Positions 14,147 to 24,427 are shown, numbered from the stretch's first letter. The stretch: DNA of 64,000 nt from an uncultured Geobacteraceae bacterium (GCA_903875605.1 CAIQWT010000008.1:62001-126000), one strand, 5' to 3'. Notes: generated from the sequence alone by a model not told the origin. Numbers and translations are program-made.

Positions 14147-16150
14147 TCAGCAGATCTCACGACCGGCTGCAAAACCCTGATGAACAGCATCAAAAACCAT
14201 GGCAGGGCGCAAAGCGTCACCGGCAACCCGGTATGGAATGCCACTGTCGGCCACCATTTCCTGGAGTGGATTGAATGCACGAGTTCCTACTGCAAGAACA
14301 ACGGTGTCAGCCGGTATTTCTTCTGTTCTGCCTTCGCATTCGACCCTGACGCACGTTGCTGTTATTTCTATAACCCGTGCCGTGGCCCGGGTCTTAACAC
14401 CGTACCGCTCTATGTCCTGCAACATGCCCCACCGGGTACTCTTGCCGAAGTTTGTGCCAAATTGGTCCAGCATTTCAATGACGGTAACGTCCCTGCTTCC
14501 TCGTGTTGCCAATCCATAAAGATCTTCGACAGATTCGGCACCATGAACCAGCAGGAATTTGAGCGCCTTGCCGGAAAGAGTGCCCTTCTCTGCGAGCAGC
14601 AAAGCGGTCTCAATTCCAACGGCACCTCCGCCGATGATCACAATGTGCTGACCTGTTACGACCTTTTCTGTCAGGATGTCCCACGCCTGAACAACATGTG
14701 GCAGGTCAGCACCACTTATTGAAGGCGTAATCGGTCGGCCGCCGGTGGAGATAATAATGGCCTCCGGTCGGCTTTCCTGCAAAAACTGTTCATTAACACG
14801 GGAATTCAAAACCACTGCAGCACCTGACAATTTTACCTGCCGCTTAAGATCTTCCGCCAGTTCAAGGAACTCTTCGCGCCCCGGCGGCGCGCCCGCCAGC
14901 AGCAGTTGTCCGCCAAGATGGTTGCTCGCTTCATGGATTGTAACGCAATGTCCACGCTCAGCGGCGGCGATCGCCGCACTCATCCCTGCTGCCCCGCCGC
15001 CGATTACGGTTACCGACAATGGCGTATCGGTTTTAGAAATCGTCCGGGAGCGTTCATAGCCGGCTCGCGGGTTGCAAAGGCATTCAACCGATTTCATCTT
15101 GAACAGGTTGTCGAAGCAGCCCTGGCCACAGGCGACGCAGTGAACGATATCTGCATCATGGCCGCACCTGGCCTTCTCCGGAAAGTAAGGGTCAGCGATC
15201 AGCGCCCGTCCTAGCGCCACCATATCGCAGTAACCGTCAGCTATCATCTCTCTTGCCAGGTCAGGATCATTGATGCGGTGGCTGGCGATAACGGGAATTC
15301 TGATGCGCTCCTTTATTCCGCGAGCCAGGTAACCAAAAACTCCGCGAGGTACTTCGGTAACGATCTGAGGAACTTGCGCCTCGTGCCAGCCGACGTTTAT
15401 ACAGAGGGCATCCACTCCGGCCTTTTCCAGTTGAATTGAGTATTCCTGTAGATCGTGGCGGCTTGAACCACCCTTCATGAATTCATTGCCGTTCATTCTA
15501 ACGAGCAGTGGAAAATCTGCGCCGACCGCCTCGCGAACCGCACTGATAATTTCGAGGCCGAAACGGATGCGCCCCGAAAAATCCCCGCCGTAGCGGTCTT
15601 CCCGCTTGTTAGTGAGCGGTGACATAAATTCACTGATCAGGTAGCCGGTGCCGGACAGGATTTCGACTGCGTCGAAGCCTGCTTTCTTGACACGTTCCGC
15701 AGCCTGGGCAAAGCGAAGTATGATCGTCTCTATCTCTGCAATATCCAGCTCATGTGGTGTCTCACGAGTCAGTCGTGAAGCAATGGGTGAGGGTGCCACC
15801 GGCTGTTTACCGCCAGTCAGCATGGAGTGGTTATAGCGTCCGGCATGATTGAGCTGGACAGAAGAGCGGGCGCCATTATCACGGATAGCAGTTGCCAGAC
15901 GGGTCAAACCGGGGATATGAATATCCTTGTGAGCACCGATGTTCCCGGGGTTGCCGGAAAGTTCATCCACAGTGGCATAGCCGACAGTTATCATCCCTGC
16001 ACCGCCCAGAGCCCGCTCTACGTAGAAATCCACCAATCGGTCATTTACCGCATAATTCCCCGCCATATTCAAATGCATGGCCGGCATGAAGATACGGTTT
16101 TTAACTTCCATCTGGTTGATGATAATGGGTTGAAAAAGCGGATCGATCAT
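14147..16150 (-). CDS. 2,4-dienoyl-CoA reductase-like NADH:flavin oxidoreductase
   Basis: A 667-residue three-domain flavoenzyme. An old-yellow-enzyme TIM barrel comes first (FMN; PLFQPIIINQMEVKNRIFM at the start, then QLNHAGR). A [4Fe-4S] cluster segment follows (CVACGQGCFDN plus ECLCNPRAG near 340–365). A FAD/NAD domain has GGGAAGMSAAIAAAERG and a second dinucleotide motif IIGGGAVGIETALLLAEKG. This is the layout of FadH, which removes double bonds of polyunsaturated acyl-CoA. The start overlaps the upstream metallo-beta-lactamase gene by 4 bases. Function in unsaturated fatty-acid oxidation is inferred from family and place. Related enzymes act on other enoates. Confidence 0.88.
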   Translation of the reverse strand: MIDPLFQPIIINQMEVKNRIFMPAMHLNMAGNYAVNDRLVDFYVERALGGAGMITVGYATVDELSGNPGNIGAHKDIHIPGLTRLATAIRDNGARSSVQLNHAGRYNHSMLTGGKQPVAPSPIASRLTRETPHELDIAEIETIILRFAQAAERVKKAGFDAVEILSGTGYLISEFMSPLTNKREDRYGGDFSGRIRFGLEIISAVREAVGADFPLLVRMNGNEFMKGGSSRHDLQEYSIQLEKAGVDALCINVGWHEAQVPQIVTEVPRGVFGYLARGIKERIRIPVIASHRINDPDLAREMIADGYCDMVALGRALIADPYFPEKARCGHDADIVHCVACGQGCFDNLFKMKSVECLCNPRAGYERSRTISKTDTPLSVTVIGGGAAGMSAAIAAAERGHCVTIHEASNHLGGQLLLAGAPPGREEFLELAEDLKRQVKLSGAAVVLNSRVNEQFLQESRPEAIIISTGGRPITPSISGADLPHVVQAWDILTEKVVTGQHIVIIGGGAVGIETALLLAEKGTLSGKALKFLLVHGAESVEDLYGLATRGSRDVTVIEMLDQFGTNFGKSTRWGMLQDIERYGVKTRATARVIEITATCVRVECEGRTEEIPADTVVLAVGTRAFNPLQEMVADSGIPYRVAGDALRPAMVFDAVHQGFAAGREIC

Positions 16151-17097
16151 GGTGTCTCTCCTGGTGCGACGTCATCGAACTGTTTACGGATCTGATCAAA
16201 CAGGCCGATTTGTACAAGAGAGGCCTTCAGCAGCGCCGGGTTTTCAAGAAAATCCAGCATGAAGACGACCTCAGATACTTTTAGATAAATAAGAAACGGT
16301 TCGGTAATCCTTCTCTTGAAAAGTTGCTCAATAATCTCGTACAGAACCCGCTTTCTCAGTGGCCGGACCTGCCGGGCGCGTTCGAGCAGCGTGGTAACGT
16401 AATAGATAACTGCTTCATCTATTCCATCAACATAAGTGCGATGTCCAGGCATGATTTGAAGCCCTCGCAGCTGTGCAAGGTTGTGTAGTGAGCTGCAGTA
16501 GGCATCATAGTTTCTGAAACGTCCTGTAAAGCTATCCATATCTATATCAAGAAGAGGGGCCTGAAAGATGTTTCTGAGTAGGACGTCACCGGTAACAGCA
16601 AAATTTCCGACCAGATAGGCCAGATCACTCTGCGAATGTCCCGGGCATGGAAGGTAGCTGATGCCAAGTGCCGCCAAATCCTCCGATTCTTCAACAATCC
16701 GAAAACGCTCGGGGGTGGCAGGAAATATTTTGTTGCGCTCAAAGGATTCCTGCAGTAGAGACGTAAAATCGCTGCCGAAGCCATACGCGGTCAATAATTC
16801 ACCCATACGTGCCATTCGTTCGGAGTGACGCTGAAGTTTGATGGCATCCCGGCGGGGAATGAACACTTCAGCATTGCTGTGCCGAATGATATAATTTGCC
16901 AAGCCGTAATGATCGACATGGCAATGGGTGATGAAAAGGTATTTCAAACGTGAGAAATCTATCTGGTCCTTCAGGCACGCTTCACCTTCAGGTGTGGGTG
17001 GTCCGGAGTCGAACAGCACAAGATCACCGTTAAGTTCAGTGCTGTAAAAGTGGACTTCTCCCACCATGTATGGAGTTTGAACAGTGTGCTGGCGCAT
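16147..17097 (-). CDS. Metallo-beta-lactamase-fold hydrolase
   Basis: A 316-residue protein with the metal-binding motif THCHVDHYG near residues 56–64, the second-sphere GHSQSDLAY (His) and the later PGHRTYVDG. It belongs to the MBL-fold hydrolases related to glyoxalase II. A likely task beside beta-oxidation enzymes is thioester hydrolysis, but nothing in the sequence fixes the substrate. It overlaps the next gene by 4 bases and is 2 bases from fadE upstream, so it is firmly co-translated with this pathway. Confidence 0.85.
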   Translation of the reverse strand: MRQHTVQTPYMVGEVHFYSTELNGDLVLFDSGPPTPEGEACLKDQIDFSRLKYLFITHCHVDHYGLANYIIRHSNAEVFIPRRDAIKLQRHSERMARMGELLTAYGFGSDFTSLLQESFERNKIFPATPERFRIVEESEDLAALGISYLPCPGHSQSDLAYLVGNFAVTGDVLLRNIFQAPLLDIDMDSFTGRFRNYDAYCSSLHNLAQLRGLQIMPGHRTYVDGIDEAVIYYVTTLLERARQVRPLRKRVLYEIIEQLFKRRITEPFLIYLKVSEVVFMLDFLENPALLKASLVQIGLFDQIRKQFDDVAPGETP

Positions 17098-17099
17098 GG

Positions 17100-18878
17100 T
17101 TAAAAAATATACTTCTCTGTCTCAAGCGCAGCCATTGCTAATTGACGTTTTGCTTTTAGCAGGCCGGTGGCATCGTATTTTGTAAATCTGCGTATGCCGG
17201 CTAACAGCATGGTCAGCGTATCTCCCTCCTCAATATAGAAGGCTGCGCGGCGCGCGGCAGAGGCCGCTTTTTCGGTGCCATTGAATGTGAATACCTTTAC
17301 TGCGGCACTTACGGAGGCCTTTTTGCTCTCGCTAAGTTTCGGCAGTATTTTGTCGGCGCGCAGCACAACACTTTCTATGGCAAAAATATTGATCGCCAGG
17401 TCTGCCACTGCGAGCAGAATTTCCTGCTCGTCCTTGATTGTATCCATAAACTTTTGTACTCCGGTGCCGGCCAGTACGAGAAAAGCCTGCTTCAGACTGG
17501 CTATCAGAGCCTTCTCTGCAGCAAATGGAACTGTATCATCCAATTCCTCAAACGATGGAGACATGAGTGATTCAAATGCTTTCATCGCCTCTTTCTGGAG
17601 CGGTATTTCGCCCTTCATGGCGCGCCGGAGAATAATCCCGGGGATCAGCAGTCGGTTTATCTCGTTGGTACCCTCCCAAATCCGGTTGATCCGCTCGTCG
17701 CGATAGTACGACTCTGCAGCATATTCCTGTATGAAGCCGTAACCGCCGTGAATCTGAACAACCGAATCTGCGACATCAGCCAGAATCTCACTACACAGCA
17801 CCTTGACGATGGCGCATTCTACTGAATACTCCTCGATGCCCCGCTGATAAGTTTCGTAGTAGTCAGGCGTACCTTTCGGTACGGTGGCAAGGCGATAATC
17901 TATCAAGCCGGCCAGGCGGTATACGACTGATTCGGATGCAAAGATGGCAGCACTCATATCCGCGATCTTTTCCTGAATAGCCCCGAAGGTCCCGATCGTC
18001 ACGCCGAAAGCTTTGCGCTCGTTGGCATATTTGATGCCGGTGGTCAGTGCCGTTTTTGCAGCACCAGTGGCTCCGGCGCCCAGCTTGAAACGGCCGACAT
18101 TGAGGACATTAAAGGCAATTTTGTGCCCTTTGCCGATCTCGCCCAGCAGGTTTTCAGCCGGTACCCTGGCATCCTCCAGGATTATCTGGGTGGTTGACGA
18201 CCCCCTGACTCCCATCTTGTTTTCTTCCGGTCCGACGCTCAGCCCTTCAGTCTCCCGCTCCACAAGAAATGCAGTGAAGTGCTGCTTGTCAATTTTCGCA
18301 AAGACGGTGTAGAGATTAGCTATACCGCCATTGGTGATGAACTGTTTGGTGCCATTGAGAAGATAATACTTTCCGTCGGCGGAGAGGGTGGCCGTAGCCG
18401 TAGCGCCCAGCGCATCGCTGCCGGAACCCGGTTCGGTCAGGCAATAGGCTGCAATCCATTCACCGGAGATGATTCGGTGCAGATATCGCTCTTTCTGCTC
18501 TTTTGTCCCGTAATAAACCAGTGGAAGCGTACCAATACCGGTGTGGGCGGAGTAGGTTACCGAAAAAGACCCGGCCTGTGACAGCTTTTCCGCAGCCAGC
18601 ATACTGGTGGCTTTGTCCAACTCAAGTCCACCATACTCTTCGGGGGCATCAATCATCAATAAGCCCAATTCGCCGCATTTTTTCATCAATTCAACCGTCA
18701 GCGGCAGATTGTGTTTTTCTATCTCTTCGCGATGCGGCATAACCTCGTTAATGACAAATTGCTCGGTTGTATCGCCAATCTGACGCTGCTCAGCATTGAA
18801 GTCCTCTGGCGTAAAGATGTCATTTCTGTCTGCCTCGGTTATAAGATATTCGGCACCTTTAAATAGTTTTGCGGCCAT
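17100..18878 (-). CDS. fadE: Long acyl-CoA dehydrogenase (FadE type)
   Basis: A 592-residue acyl-CoA dehydrogenase whose length matches Bacillus FadE-type enzymes with a C-terminal extension. Visible elements: AYCLTEPGSGSDALG (FAD/substrate loop, about 143–157), the helix GRFKLGAGATGAAKTAL, the FAD contact QIHGGYGFIQEYAAE, then YRDERINRIWEGTNEINR. The catalytic Glu is expected in the last of these. It catalyses the first oxidation of acyl-CoA. Together with the upstream thiolase and bifunctional gene it reproduces the fadN–fadA–fadE order. A strong GC-rich hairpin lies between it and the thiolase gene. Confidence 0.92.
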   Translation of the reverse strand: MAAKLFKGAEYLITEADRNDIFTPEDFNAEQRQIGDTTEQFVINEVMPHREEIEKHNLPLTVELMKKCGELGLLMIDAPEEYGGLELDKATSMLAAEKLSQAGSFSVTYSAHTGIGTLPLVYYGTKEQKERYLHRIISGEWIAAYCLTEPGSGSDALGATATATLSADGKYYLLNGTKQFITNGGIANLYTVFAKIDKQHFTAFLVERETEGLSVGPEENKMGVRGSSTTQIILEDARVPAENLLGEIGKGHKIAFNVLNVGRFKLGAGATGAAKTALTTGIKYANERKAFGVTIGTFGAIQEKIADMSAAIFASESVVYRLAGLIDYRLATVPKGTPDYYETYQRGIEEYSVECAIVKVLCSEILADVADSVVQIHGGYGFIQEYAAESYYRDERINRIWEGTNEINRLLIPGIILRRAMKGEIPLQKEAMKAFESLMSPSFEELDDTVPFAAEKALIASLKQAFLVLAGTGVQKFMDTIKDEQEILLAVADLAINIFAIESVVLRADKILPKLSESKKASVSAAVKVFTFNGTEKAASAARRAAFYIEEGDTLTMLLAGIRRFTKYDATGLLKAKRQLAMAALETEKYIF

Positions 18879-18926
18879 TGTGTCACCTCGTGGATTGTTT
18901 TAACTTTCAAGTTTTTTAAAGACTTA

Positions 18927-18967
18927 CCCCCCCTAGCCCCTCCCGATTTAGGAGGGGCTAGGGGGGG
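18927..18967. repeat. Very GC-rich hairpin in the fadA–fadE gap
   Basis: A C7-TAGCCCCTCC arm (18927–18943) pairs with GGAGGGGCTAG plus the G run (18951–18967) over a 7-base loop. It is nearly perfect over 17 bp. The arms are symmetrical and no long T run follows on the minus strand. It may be a mobile intergenic repeat or an mRNA-processing element that sets the fadA:fadE ratio. Confidence 0.6.
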
Positions 18968-18975
18968 GGTGGTAC

Positions 18976-20148
18976 TTACATCTTCTCAAAAATGCCAGCA
19001 GCCCCCATACCCCCACCAATGCACATAGACACCATGCCGTAGCGGGTATCGGTACGCTGCATTTCCTGCAAGAGGCTTGCGGTCAGCTTGGCTCCGGTAC
19101 ATCCGAGCGGGTGCCCTAGAGCGATGGCTCCGCCATTGACGTTTACCCGTGTCGGGTCAATTCCCAACTCCTTGACACAGGCGAGTGATTGCGCCGCAAA
19201 AGCCTCGTTCAGTTCAATAAGTCCTATCTCCTCCAGGGTTAAGCCGGCCAGCTTTAATGCAGCAGGAATTGCGGCTACCGGGCCGATACCCATCAGCTCC
19301 GGTGGTACTCCTTTAACGGCAAATGCGACGAAACGAGCCAGTGCTTTTTTACCGGTTTTTTTCAGAAAATCTTCGGATACAACAAGTACAGCAGCGGCTC
19401 CGTCAGTCATCTGAGAGGCGTTTCCAGCGGTAACCGTACCGGTAGTCTTGAAGGCAGGTTTCAGCTTGCTCAGCCCGGCAGTGGTTGTGTCACTACGCAC
19501 GCCGTCGTCGCTGTCAACCAGACCGGTACTCCTCTTCATCTTTCCGTTTATCAGTGCGCAGCTTTCGATTTCCATTGGAATGATTTCTTCTTTAAATTTA
19601 CCGGCCGCAATAGCCGCAGCGGCCTTTTTGTGACTTGCCGCGGCAAAAGCATCCTGCTCTTCGCGGGTAATGCCATATTTGTCTGCAACCAGTTCGGCGG
19701 TTATTCCCATTGAGGCAAAGGCCTCCGGCCAGTTGGCCATGAGGGAAGGGTTGGCGCTGTATTTGCTCCCACCCATCGGAATCATACTCATGCTCTCGGC
19801 GCCACCGGCAATTATACAGTCGGCAAAGCCGGCCATGATTCGTTCCGCGGCTGAAGCTATGGTCTGCAAGCCGGAAGAGCAGAATCGATTGATGGTCTGG
19901 GCCGGTACTTCAACCGGTACTCCGGCTTTCATCGCCGCTACCCGTGCAAAATTCATCCCCTGCTCCCCTTCAGGGAAGGCACAGCCGATAATGATATCTT
20001 CGACATCGTGCGGGTCTATTCCCGTCCTGGACAGCAGACCCTTAATGGCCGCGGCAGCCAGATCGTCCGGACGGACATCTTTTAACTTCCCTTTTTTTGC
20101 ACGGCAACCGGGGGTGCGGTAGGCTGCCAAAATATATGCGTTTCTCAT
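18976..20148 (-). CDS. fadA: Acetyl-CoA acyltransferase (3-ketoacyl-CoA thiolase)
   Basis: A 390-residue thiolase. The nucleophilic Cys is in NRFCSSGLQ (near 86–94). The C-terminal catalytic His is in GGAIALGHPLGCTGAKL and the second Cys in MVSMCIGGGMGAAGIFE. It cleaves 3-ketoacyl-CoA to acetyl-CoA and a shortened acyl-CoA. It follows fadN by 51 bases and has RBS GGAGG before the start. Length and motifs are those of FadA-type, not biosynthetic, thiolases. Confidence 0.95.
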   Translation of the reverse strand: MRNAYILAAYRTPGCRAKKGKLKDVRPDDLAAAAIKGLLSRTGIDPHDVEDIIIGCAFPEGEQGMNFARVAAMKAGVPVEVPAQTINRFCSSGLQTIASAAERIMAGFADCIIAGGAESMSMIPMGGSKYSANPSLMANWPEAFASMGITAELVADKYGITREEQDAFAAASHKKAAAAIAAGKFKEEIIPMEIESCALINGKMKRSTGLVDSDDGVRSDTTTAGLSKLKPAFKTTGTVTAGNASQMTDGAAAVLVVSEDFLKKTGKKALARFVAFAVKGVPPELMGIGPVAAIPAALKLAGLTLEEIGLIELNEAFAAQSLACVKELGIDPTRVNVNGGAIALGHPLGCTGAKLTASLLQEMQRTDTRYGMVSMCIGGGMGAAGIFEKM

Positions 20149-20199
20149 CGGTATCCTCCGTTGATTGTTTGTAGAGGCGGTACTTGCTTCGCCCCGGTC

Positions 20200-22587
20200 T
20201 TAATTGCGCAGCGGTTTACCCTTCTTAAGCATATGCTGAATACGCTCCAGAGTTTTTTTCTGTCCGCAGAGGCGGACAAATGCTTCCCGCTCCAGATCCA
20301 GCAGATAATCCTCGGTGATCAGGGTGCCGGCCGGTACATCTCCGCCGGTGATAACATCGGCAACCACTCCGGCCAGGTACTGGTCATACTCCGAGATGAA
20401 GCCACCTTTTTGCATATTCCAAAGCTGTGACTTAATACTGGCGGCCATACTGCGACCTGGTGCCTTCAAATCGGTCAGCGCTCGTCCAGGTCTGTAGTTG
20501 GCAGCCAGTGATATCGCCTTCAGTTTGGCATCATGAATGCGCGTGTCGATATCCATGGAGATGGCATCCCCCTGGCGCATGAACCCCATCGCCGACAATT
20601 CAGCTGCCGACATACTGACCTTGGCCATGGCTATGTTCATGTAATTTTTGAAGATGAACGGGGTTGCGTCCATGTCATATTCCTCGGCCAGCTTGATGGC
20701 GCGTACTGCCATCTCCTTGGTGCCGCCACCAGCGGGCAGCAGGCCTACTCCAAGTTCAACCAGTCCCATATAGGTCTCGGCGTGGGGGATTATTGCGTCT
20801 GAGTGGAGGCAGGTTTCGCAGCCGCCGCCCATTACCAGATTGTGCGGAGCGGCCACGACGGGTATTTTAGAGTATTTAATCGCCATCATCGCTTTTTGGA
20901 AACTCTTGACCGTCATATTGATTTCGTCGAACGCACCTTCAGCGATAGCCATTACCAGTAGCATCAGGTTGGCACCGGCAGAGAACATATTCCCTTCATT
21001 GGCAATTACCAGGCCGACACCCTCCTCTTCAGTCCGCTTGATGGCTTTATGGACCATGGAAAGGATTTCGCCTCCGATGGCATTCATCTTGGTATGAAAT
21101 TCAAGACAAAACACACCGTCTCCCAGATCGATCACGGAGGCGCCGCTGTTCTTTTCCACTTCATTATTGTTTTTCTTGAGGATAGTGAGGCTGATGTGCC
21201 CCTGTTTCTGTGGCACTTCGCAATATTTGCCATCTAATATACTGTAGTAGTAAGTGCAGCCGTTTTCGAATTTATAGAACTGCTCGATAGTTTTAAGTCC
21301 GGCTGGAACATGCACGCCGTCTTTTTCAGCCCGTGCGACAAAGTAGGTGACGCCTATTGCGTCCAACATCTCAAACGGTCCGAGTTCCCAGTTGAAGCCC
21401 CATTTCATTGCATTATCTATGTTGACGATGTCATCGGCTATTTCAGGAATCCGGTTGAAGGTATAGATCAGAGTATCGCGCAGGTTGGTCCAGGCAAAAC
21501 GGGCCGCCTTGTCGTCGGCGTTAATAAGAGCTTTGAGACGTTTGGCCGGGTCATCAATTGCTTTAGCAGCTTCAATAGAGGCAAATTTGGGGCGTTGTGA
21601 GGGCACATAGTCGCCGGTCGTGTAGTCGTAATAGAAGAACTCCTGCCCCTTTTCACTTTTTATTTTCTTAAAGAAGCCCTGCCTGCTTTTGTTGCCCAAC
21701 AGCCCTTTGGACACCATTTCAGCCACAAACCCAGGGAACTTGAAGATGTCGCGCTGCTCGTCATTGACGAGCAGTTCATAGGAGTTTTTTGCTACGTGCT
21801 GAAGCGTGTCGATGCCGACAAGGTCTGCAGTGCGAAAGGCGGCGCTTTTAGGACGAGCCGTTGCCGGACCTGCCACGGCATCCACCTCCTCGACGGTCAT
21901 GCCTGTCTCCATCATGGTGCGGACGCAGTTGCAGATGGCGTAGACGCCGATGCGGTTGGCGATGAAGTTGGGAGTGTCCTTGGCGTAGACGATCCCCTTG
22001 CCGAGCCGCCTGGAAATAAAATCGGCTATACAGGCGGTGACTGCAGGGTCGGTTGAGCTGCAGGGAACAATTTCCAACAGGCGCATATAGCGCGGAGGGT
22101 TGAAAAAATGCGTAACCAGGAAGTTTTTCCGGACATTCTCCGGGAGGCATTCTGCCATCTCATTGACGGAAAGACCGCTGGTGTTGGTCGAAAGGATTGC
22201 TCCCTCCTTAAGATTGGGCATGATCTTTTCTGTAAAGAGCTGCTTCTTGATCGCCATGTTTTCAATGACGACCTCGATTACCCAGTCACATTCCTTAAGT
22301 GCGGGCATGTCGTCTTCAAAGTTACCAACTTCGATATTGGCTGCATAGCCCGGCAGAAAGAATGGCGCTGGTTTCATCTTTAACAGACCGTCTCTGCCGG
22401 AGGTGGCAATACGGTTACGCACTTTACTGTCTGCGATAGTGAGCCCGGCGGCTGCTTCAGAATCGTCAGTTTTCCGTGGTACGATATCGAGTAGAAGCAC
22501 CCGGACTCCGGCATTGGCGAGATGTGCGGCGATGGTTGCACCCATTACACCTGCTCCAAGCACTGCCACTTTGCTGATCTGTTTCAT
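20200..22587 (-). CDS. fadN: Bifunctional 3-hydroxyacyl-CoA dehydrogenase / enoyl-CoA hydratase (FadN type)
   Basis: A 795-residue fusion with the dehydrogenase first: NAD-binding GAGVMGATIAAHLANAG at residues 11–27, then STNTSGLSVNEM and THFFNPPRYMRLLEIVP. A crotonase-type hydratase domain lies in the last third (MFSAGANL, then VVAAPHNLVMGGGCETCLHS). This order is opposite to E. coli FadB and matches Bacillus FadN. It performs the two central steps of beta-oxidation. It follows fadD by 28 bases and precedes the thiolase, as in fadNAE operons. Confidence 0.95.
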   Translation of the reverse strand: MKQISKVAVLGAGVMGATIAAHLANAGVRVLLLDIVPRKTDDSEAAAGLTIADSKVRNRIATSGRDGLLKMKPAPFFLPGYAANIEVGNFEDDMPALKECDWVIEVVIENMAIKKQLFTEKIMPNLKEGAILSTNTSGLSVNEMAECLPENVRKNFLVTHFFNPPRYMRLLEIVPCSSTDPAVTACIADFISRRLGKGIVYAKDTPNFIANRIGVYAICNCVRTMMETGMTVEEVDAVAGPATARPKSAAFRTADLVGIDTLQHVAKNSYELLVNDEQRDIFKFPGFVAEMVSKGLLGNKSRQGFFKKIKSEKGQEFFYYDYTTGDYVPSQRPKFASIEAAKAIDDPAKRLKALINADDKAARFAWTNLRDTLIYTFNRIPEIADDIVNIDNAMKWGFNWELGPFEMLDAIGVTYFVARAEKDGVHVPAGLKTIEQFYKFENGCTYYYSILDGKYCEVPQKQGHISLTILKKNNNEVEKNSGASVIDLGDGVFCLEFHTKMNAIGGEILSMVHKAIKRTEEEGVGLVIANEGNMFSAGANLMLLVMAIAEGAFDEINMTVKSFQKAMMAIKYSKIPVVAAPHNLVMGGGCETCLHSDAIIPHAETYMGLVELGVGLLPAGGGTKEMAVRAIKLAEEYDMDATPFIFKNYMNIAMAKVSMSAAELSAMGFMRQGDAISMDIDTRIHDAKLKAISLAANYRPGRALTDLKAPGRSMAASIKSQLWNMQKGGFISEYDQYLAGVVADVITGGDVPAGTLITEDYLLDLEREAFVRLCGQKKTLERIQHMLKKGKPLRN

Positions 22588-22615
22588 AATATTCCTCCCG
22601 TATGCCTGGTTCTAA

Positions 22616-24427
22616 TTAATTGCTGTGATCAATGTACAGATCTTCTAACCGGTGTTTGTATTTCTCATAAATAATCTTGCGTCGAAGCTTCAGTGTCGGG
22701 GTCAATTCTCCACCCTCGATGGAGAAGTCGTGGGCTATCAGAACAAATTTCTTGATCGTTTCATAGGGCGCTAGATTGCTGTTGATGTCAGCCAGTCTCT
22801 GTTCAAAAAGCTTTTGCACCGGTTCGTGCATGACAAGATCGTCCAGCTCGTAGTAGTGAATATGCTTTTCTTTGGCAAATTCCAGCAGGCGTTCCAGGTT
22901 CGGAACAATCAAGGCGGTAAGATACGGCTTGCGATCTCCATACACAAAAGCGGATGTAACGTACTTGTCCATCTTGAGAGCGTTTTCTATCGGCTGTGGT
23001 GCAATGTTTTTACCGGCAGCGGTAATAATCAGCTCTTTTTTACGGTCTGTAATAAAAACGAAGCCGTCAGTAATACGTCCGATATCTCCGGTCTTGAACC
23101 AACCGTCCTGAATTGCCTCAGCGGTGGCGACCGGATCATTGTAGTAGCCGAGCATGATCTGCGGCCCTCTCACAAGAATTTCACCATCTTCCGCAATTTT
23201 GAATTCCGTCTCCTCCAGGGCAAACCCCACCGAGCCGAAGCAAATATGCTTGAAGTTATTGAAACTAAGTGCCGGGCTTGTCTCGGTCAATCCATATCCT
23301 TCAAAAATAGGGATGCCGATAACCCAGAAAAATTCATTTATGGTTTTGTCCAGCGGGGCGCCACCTGAACAAAACAATTTCATGTTACCACCGAAGCGCG
23401 CTCTTATTTTGCTGAAGATTATCCGGTCGGCCATTGCGTATTTCAGATTGAGCAGAGTCGAAGGGTTCTTATCTATATACGTCGCCGCCACATATTTTTT
23501 GCCGACATCCACAGCCCAGTTGAAAATGGACCTTTTGACAGCTGACATCTGATGTGCATTCTCAAAAATACGGTGATAAATTTTTTCGAACAGACGCGGC
23601 ACACAGACCATCACAGTAGGACGTATTTCGAGCATATTTTCAGGAACTTTTTCAATGCTGTCAGCAAATGTCATCAAGGCGCCGTTACGAATAGTCATGT
23701 AATATCCGGCGGTCCTCTCCAGAATGTGGCTCAAGGGGAGGAAACTCAGCAAGACGTCGTTTTTGTCGATGGCGTCGCTCTGTTCGGTTAGATATTGAGT
23801 GTTTGTCAGGATGTTGTTATGCGACAGCATGACCCCTTTTGGCACTCCGGTTGTGCCGGATGTATATATAAGTGTCAGCATATTGCCTGGATCTATCCGG
23901 TCTATTTCCGCTTCCAGATCTATTTTCTCATTATCACTAATGGGCGAATCAATCTCGGAAAGCTGGTAGAAGGTGGTGACCGGCAACCCTTGCTCGCCAA
24001 TAAAGCGCTCGAATGAAACAACCAACTCCAGCCTCGGAAGCGCCTCTCTGACCTTTAAAAGCTTTGTGTATTGGAACTTTCCTGAGACAAAGACGATTCT
24101 AGCTCCGGAATGGTTGATCATGTATTCTATCTGCTCAGGGGTGTTGGTTGGATATATTGGTACGGTAACGCATCTGGCACACAAAATCCCCATGTCGGCA
24201 ATGACCCACCCGGCGCGGTTCTCTGAAAGTATTGCAATCCTGTCGCCAGGTTTAACTCCCATTTTCCCAAGCCCTCTGGCAGCCATAAGCGCTCGCTCAT
24301 AGTAATCGGCATATGTCAGAGTAACAAATGCGCCTTGCTTGCGATATTTGAGGGCCAGTCTGGAGCTGAATTCATTTGCATTACTCCTGAGCATGTCTGG
24401 TACAGAGCGGTATCTTGGATTGCTCAT
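22616..24427 (-). CDS. fadD: Long-chain-fatty-acid–CoA ligase (AMP-forming)
   Basis: Start placed at ATG 24427, with GGAGG 7 bases upstream; an upstream in-frame start would add 10 residues without such a site. The 603-residue product has the P-loop LIYTSGTTGVPKGVMLSHNN, the motif GYGLTETSPALSF, and the hinge GWFKTGDIG followed by ITDRKKELIITAAGKN. These are hallmarks of long-chain acyl-CoA synthetases. It activates fatty acids arriving through FadL. It is the first gene of the eleven-gene operon, and its promoter is overlapped by a perfect palindrome (24464–24489). Confidence 0.95.
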   Translation of the reverse strand: MSNPRYRSVPDMLRSNANEFSSRLALKYRKQGAFVTLTYADYYERALMAARGLGKMGVKPGDRIAILSENRAGWVIADMGILCARCVTVPIYPTNTPEQIEYMINHSGARIVFVSGKFQYTKLLKVREALPRLELVVSFERFIGEQGLPVTTFYQLSEIDSPISDNEKIDLEAEIDRIDPGNMLTLIYTSGTTGVPKGVMLSHNNILTNTQYLTEQSDAIDKNDVLLSFLPLSHILERTAGYYMTIRNGALMTFADSIEKVPENMLEIRPTVMVCVPRLFEKIYHRIFENAHQMSAVKRSIFNWAVDVGKKYVAATYIDKNPSTLLNLKYAMADRIIFSKIRARFGGNMKLFCSGGAPLDKTINEFFWVIGIPIFEGYGLTETSPALSFNNFKHICFGSVGFALEETEFKIAEDGEILVRGPQIMLGYYNDPVATAEAIQDGWFKTGDIGRITDGFVFITDRKKELIITAAGKNIAPQPIENALKMDKYVTSAFVYGDRKPYLTALIVPNLERLLEFAKEKHIHYYELDDLVMHEPVQKLFEQRLADINSNLAPYETIKKFVLIAHDFSIEGGELTPTLKLRRKIIYEKYKHRLEDLYIDHSN

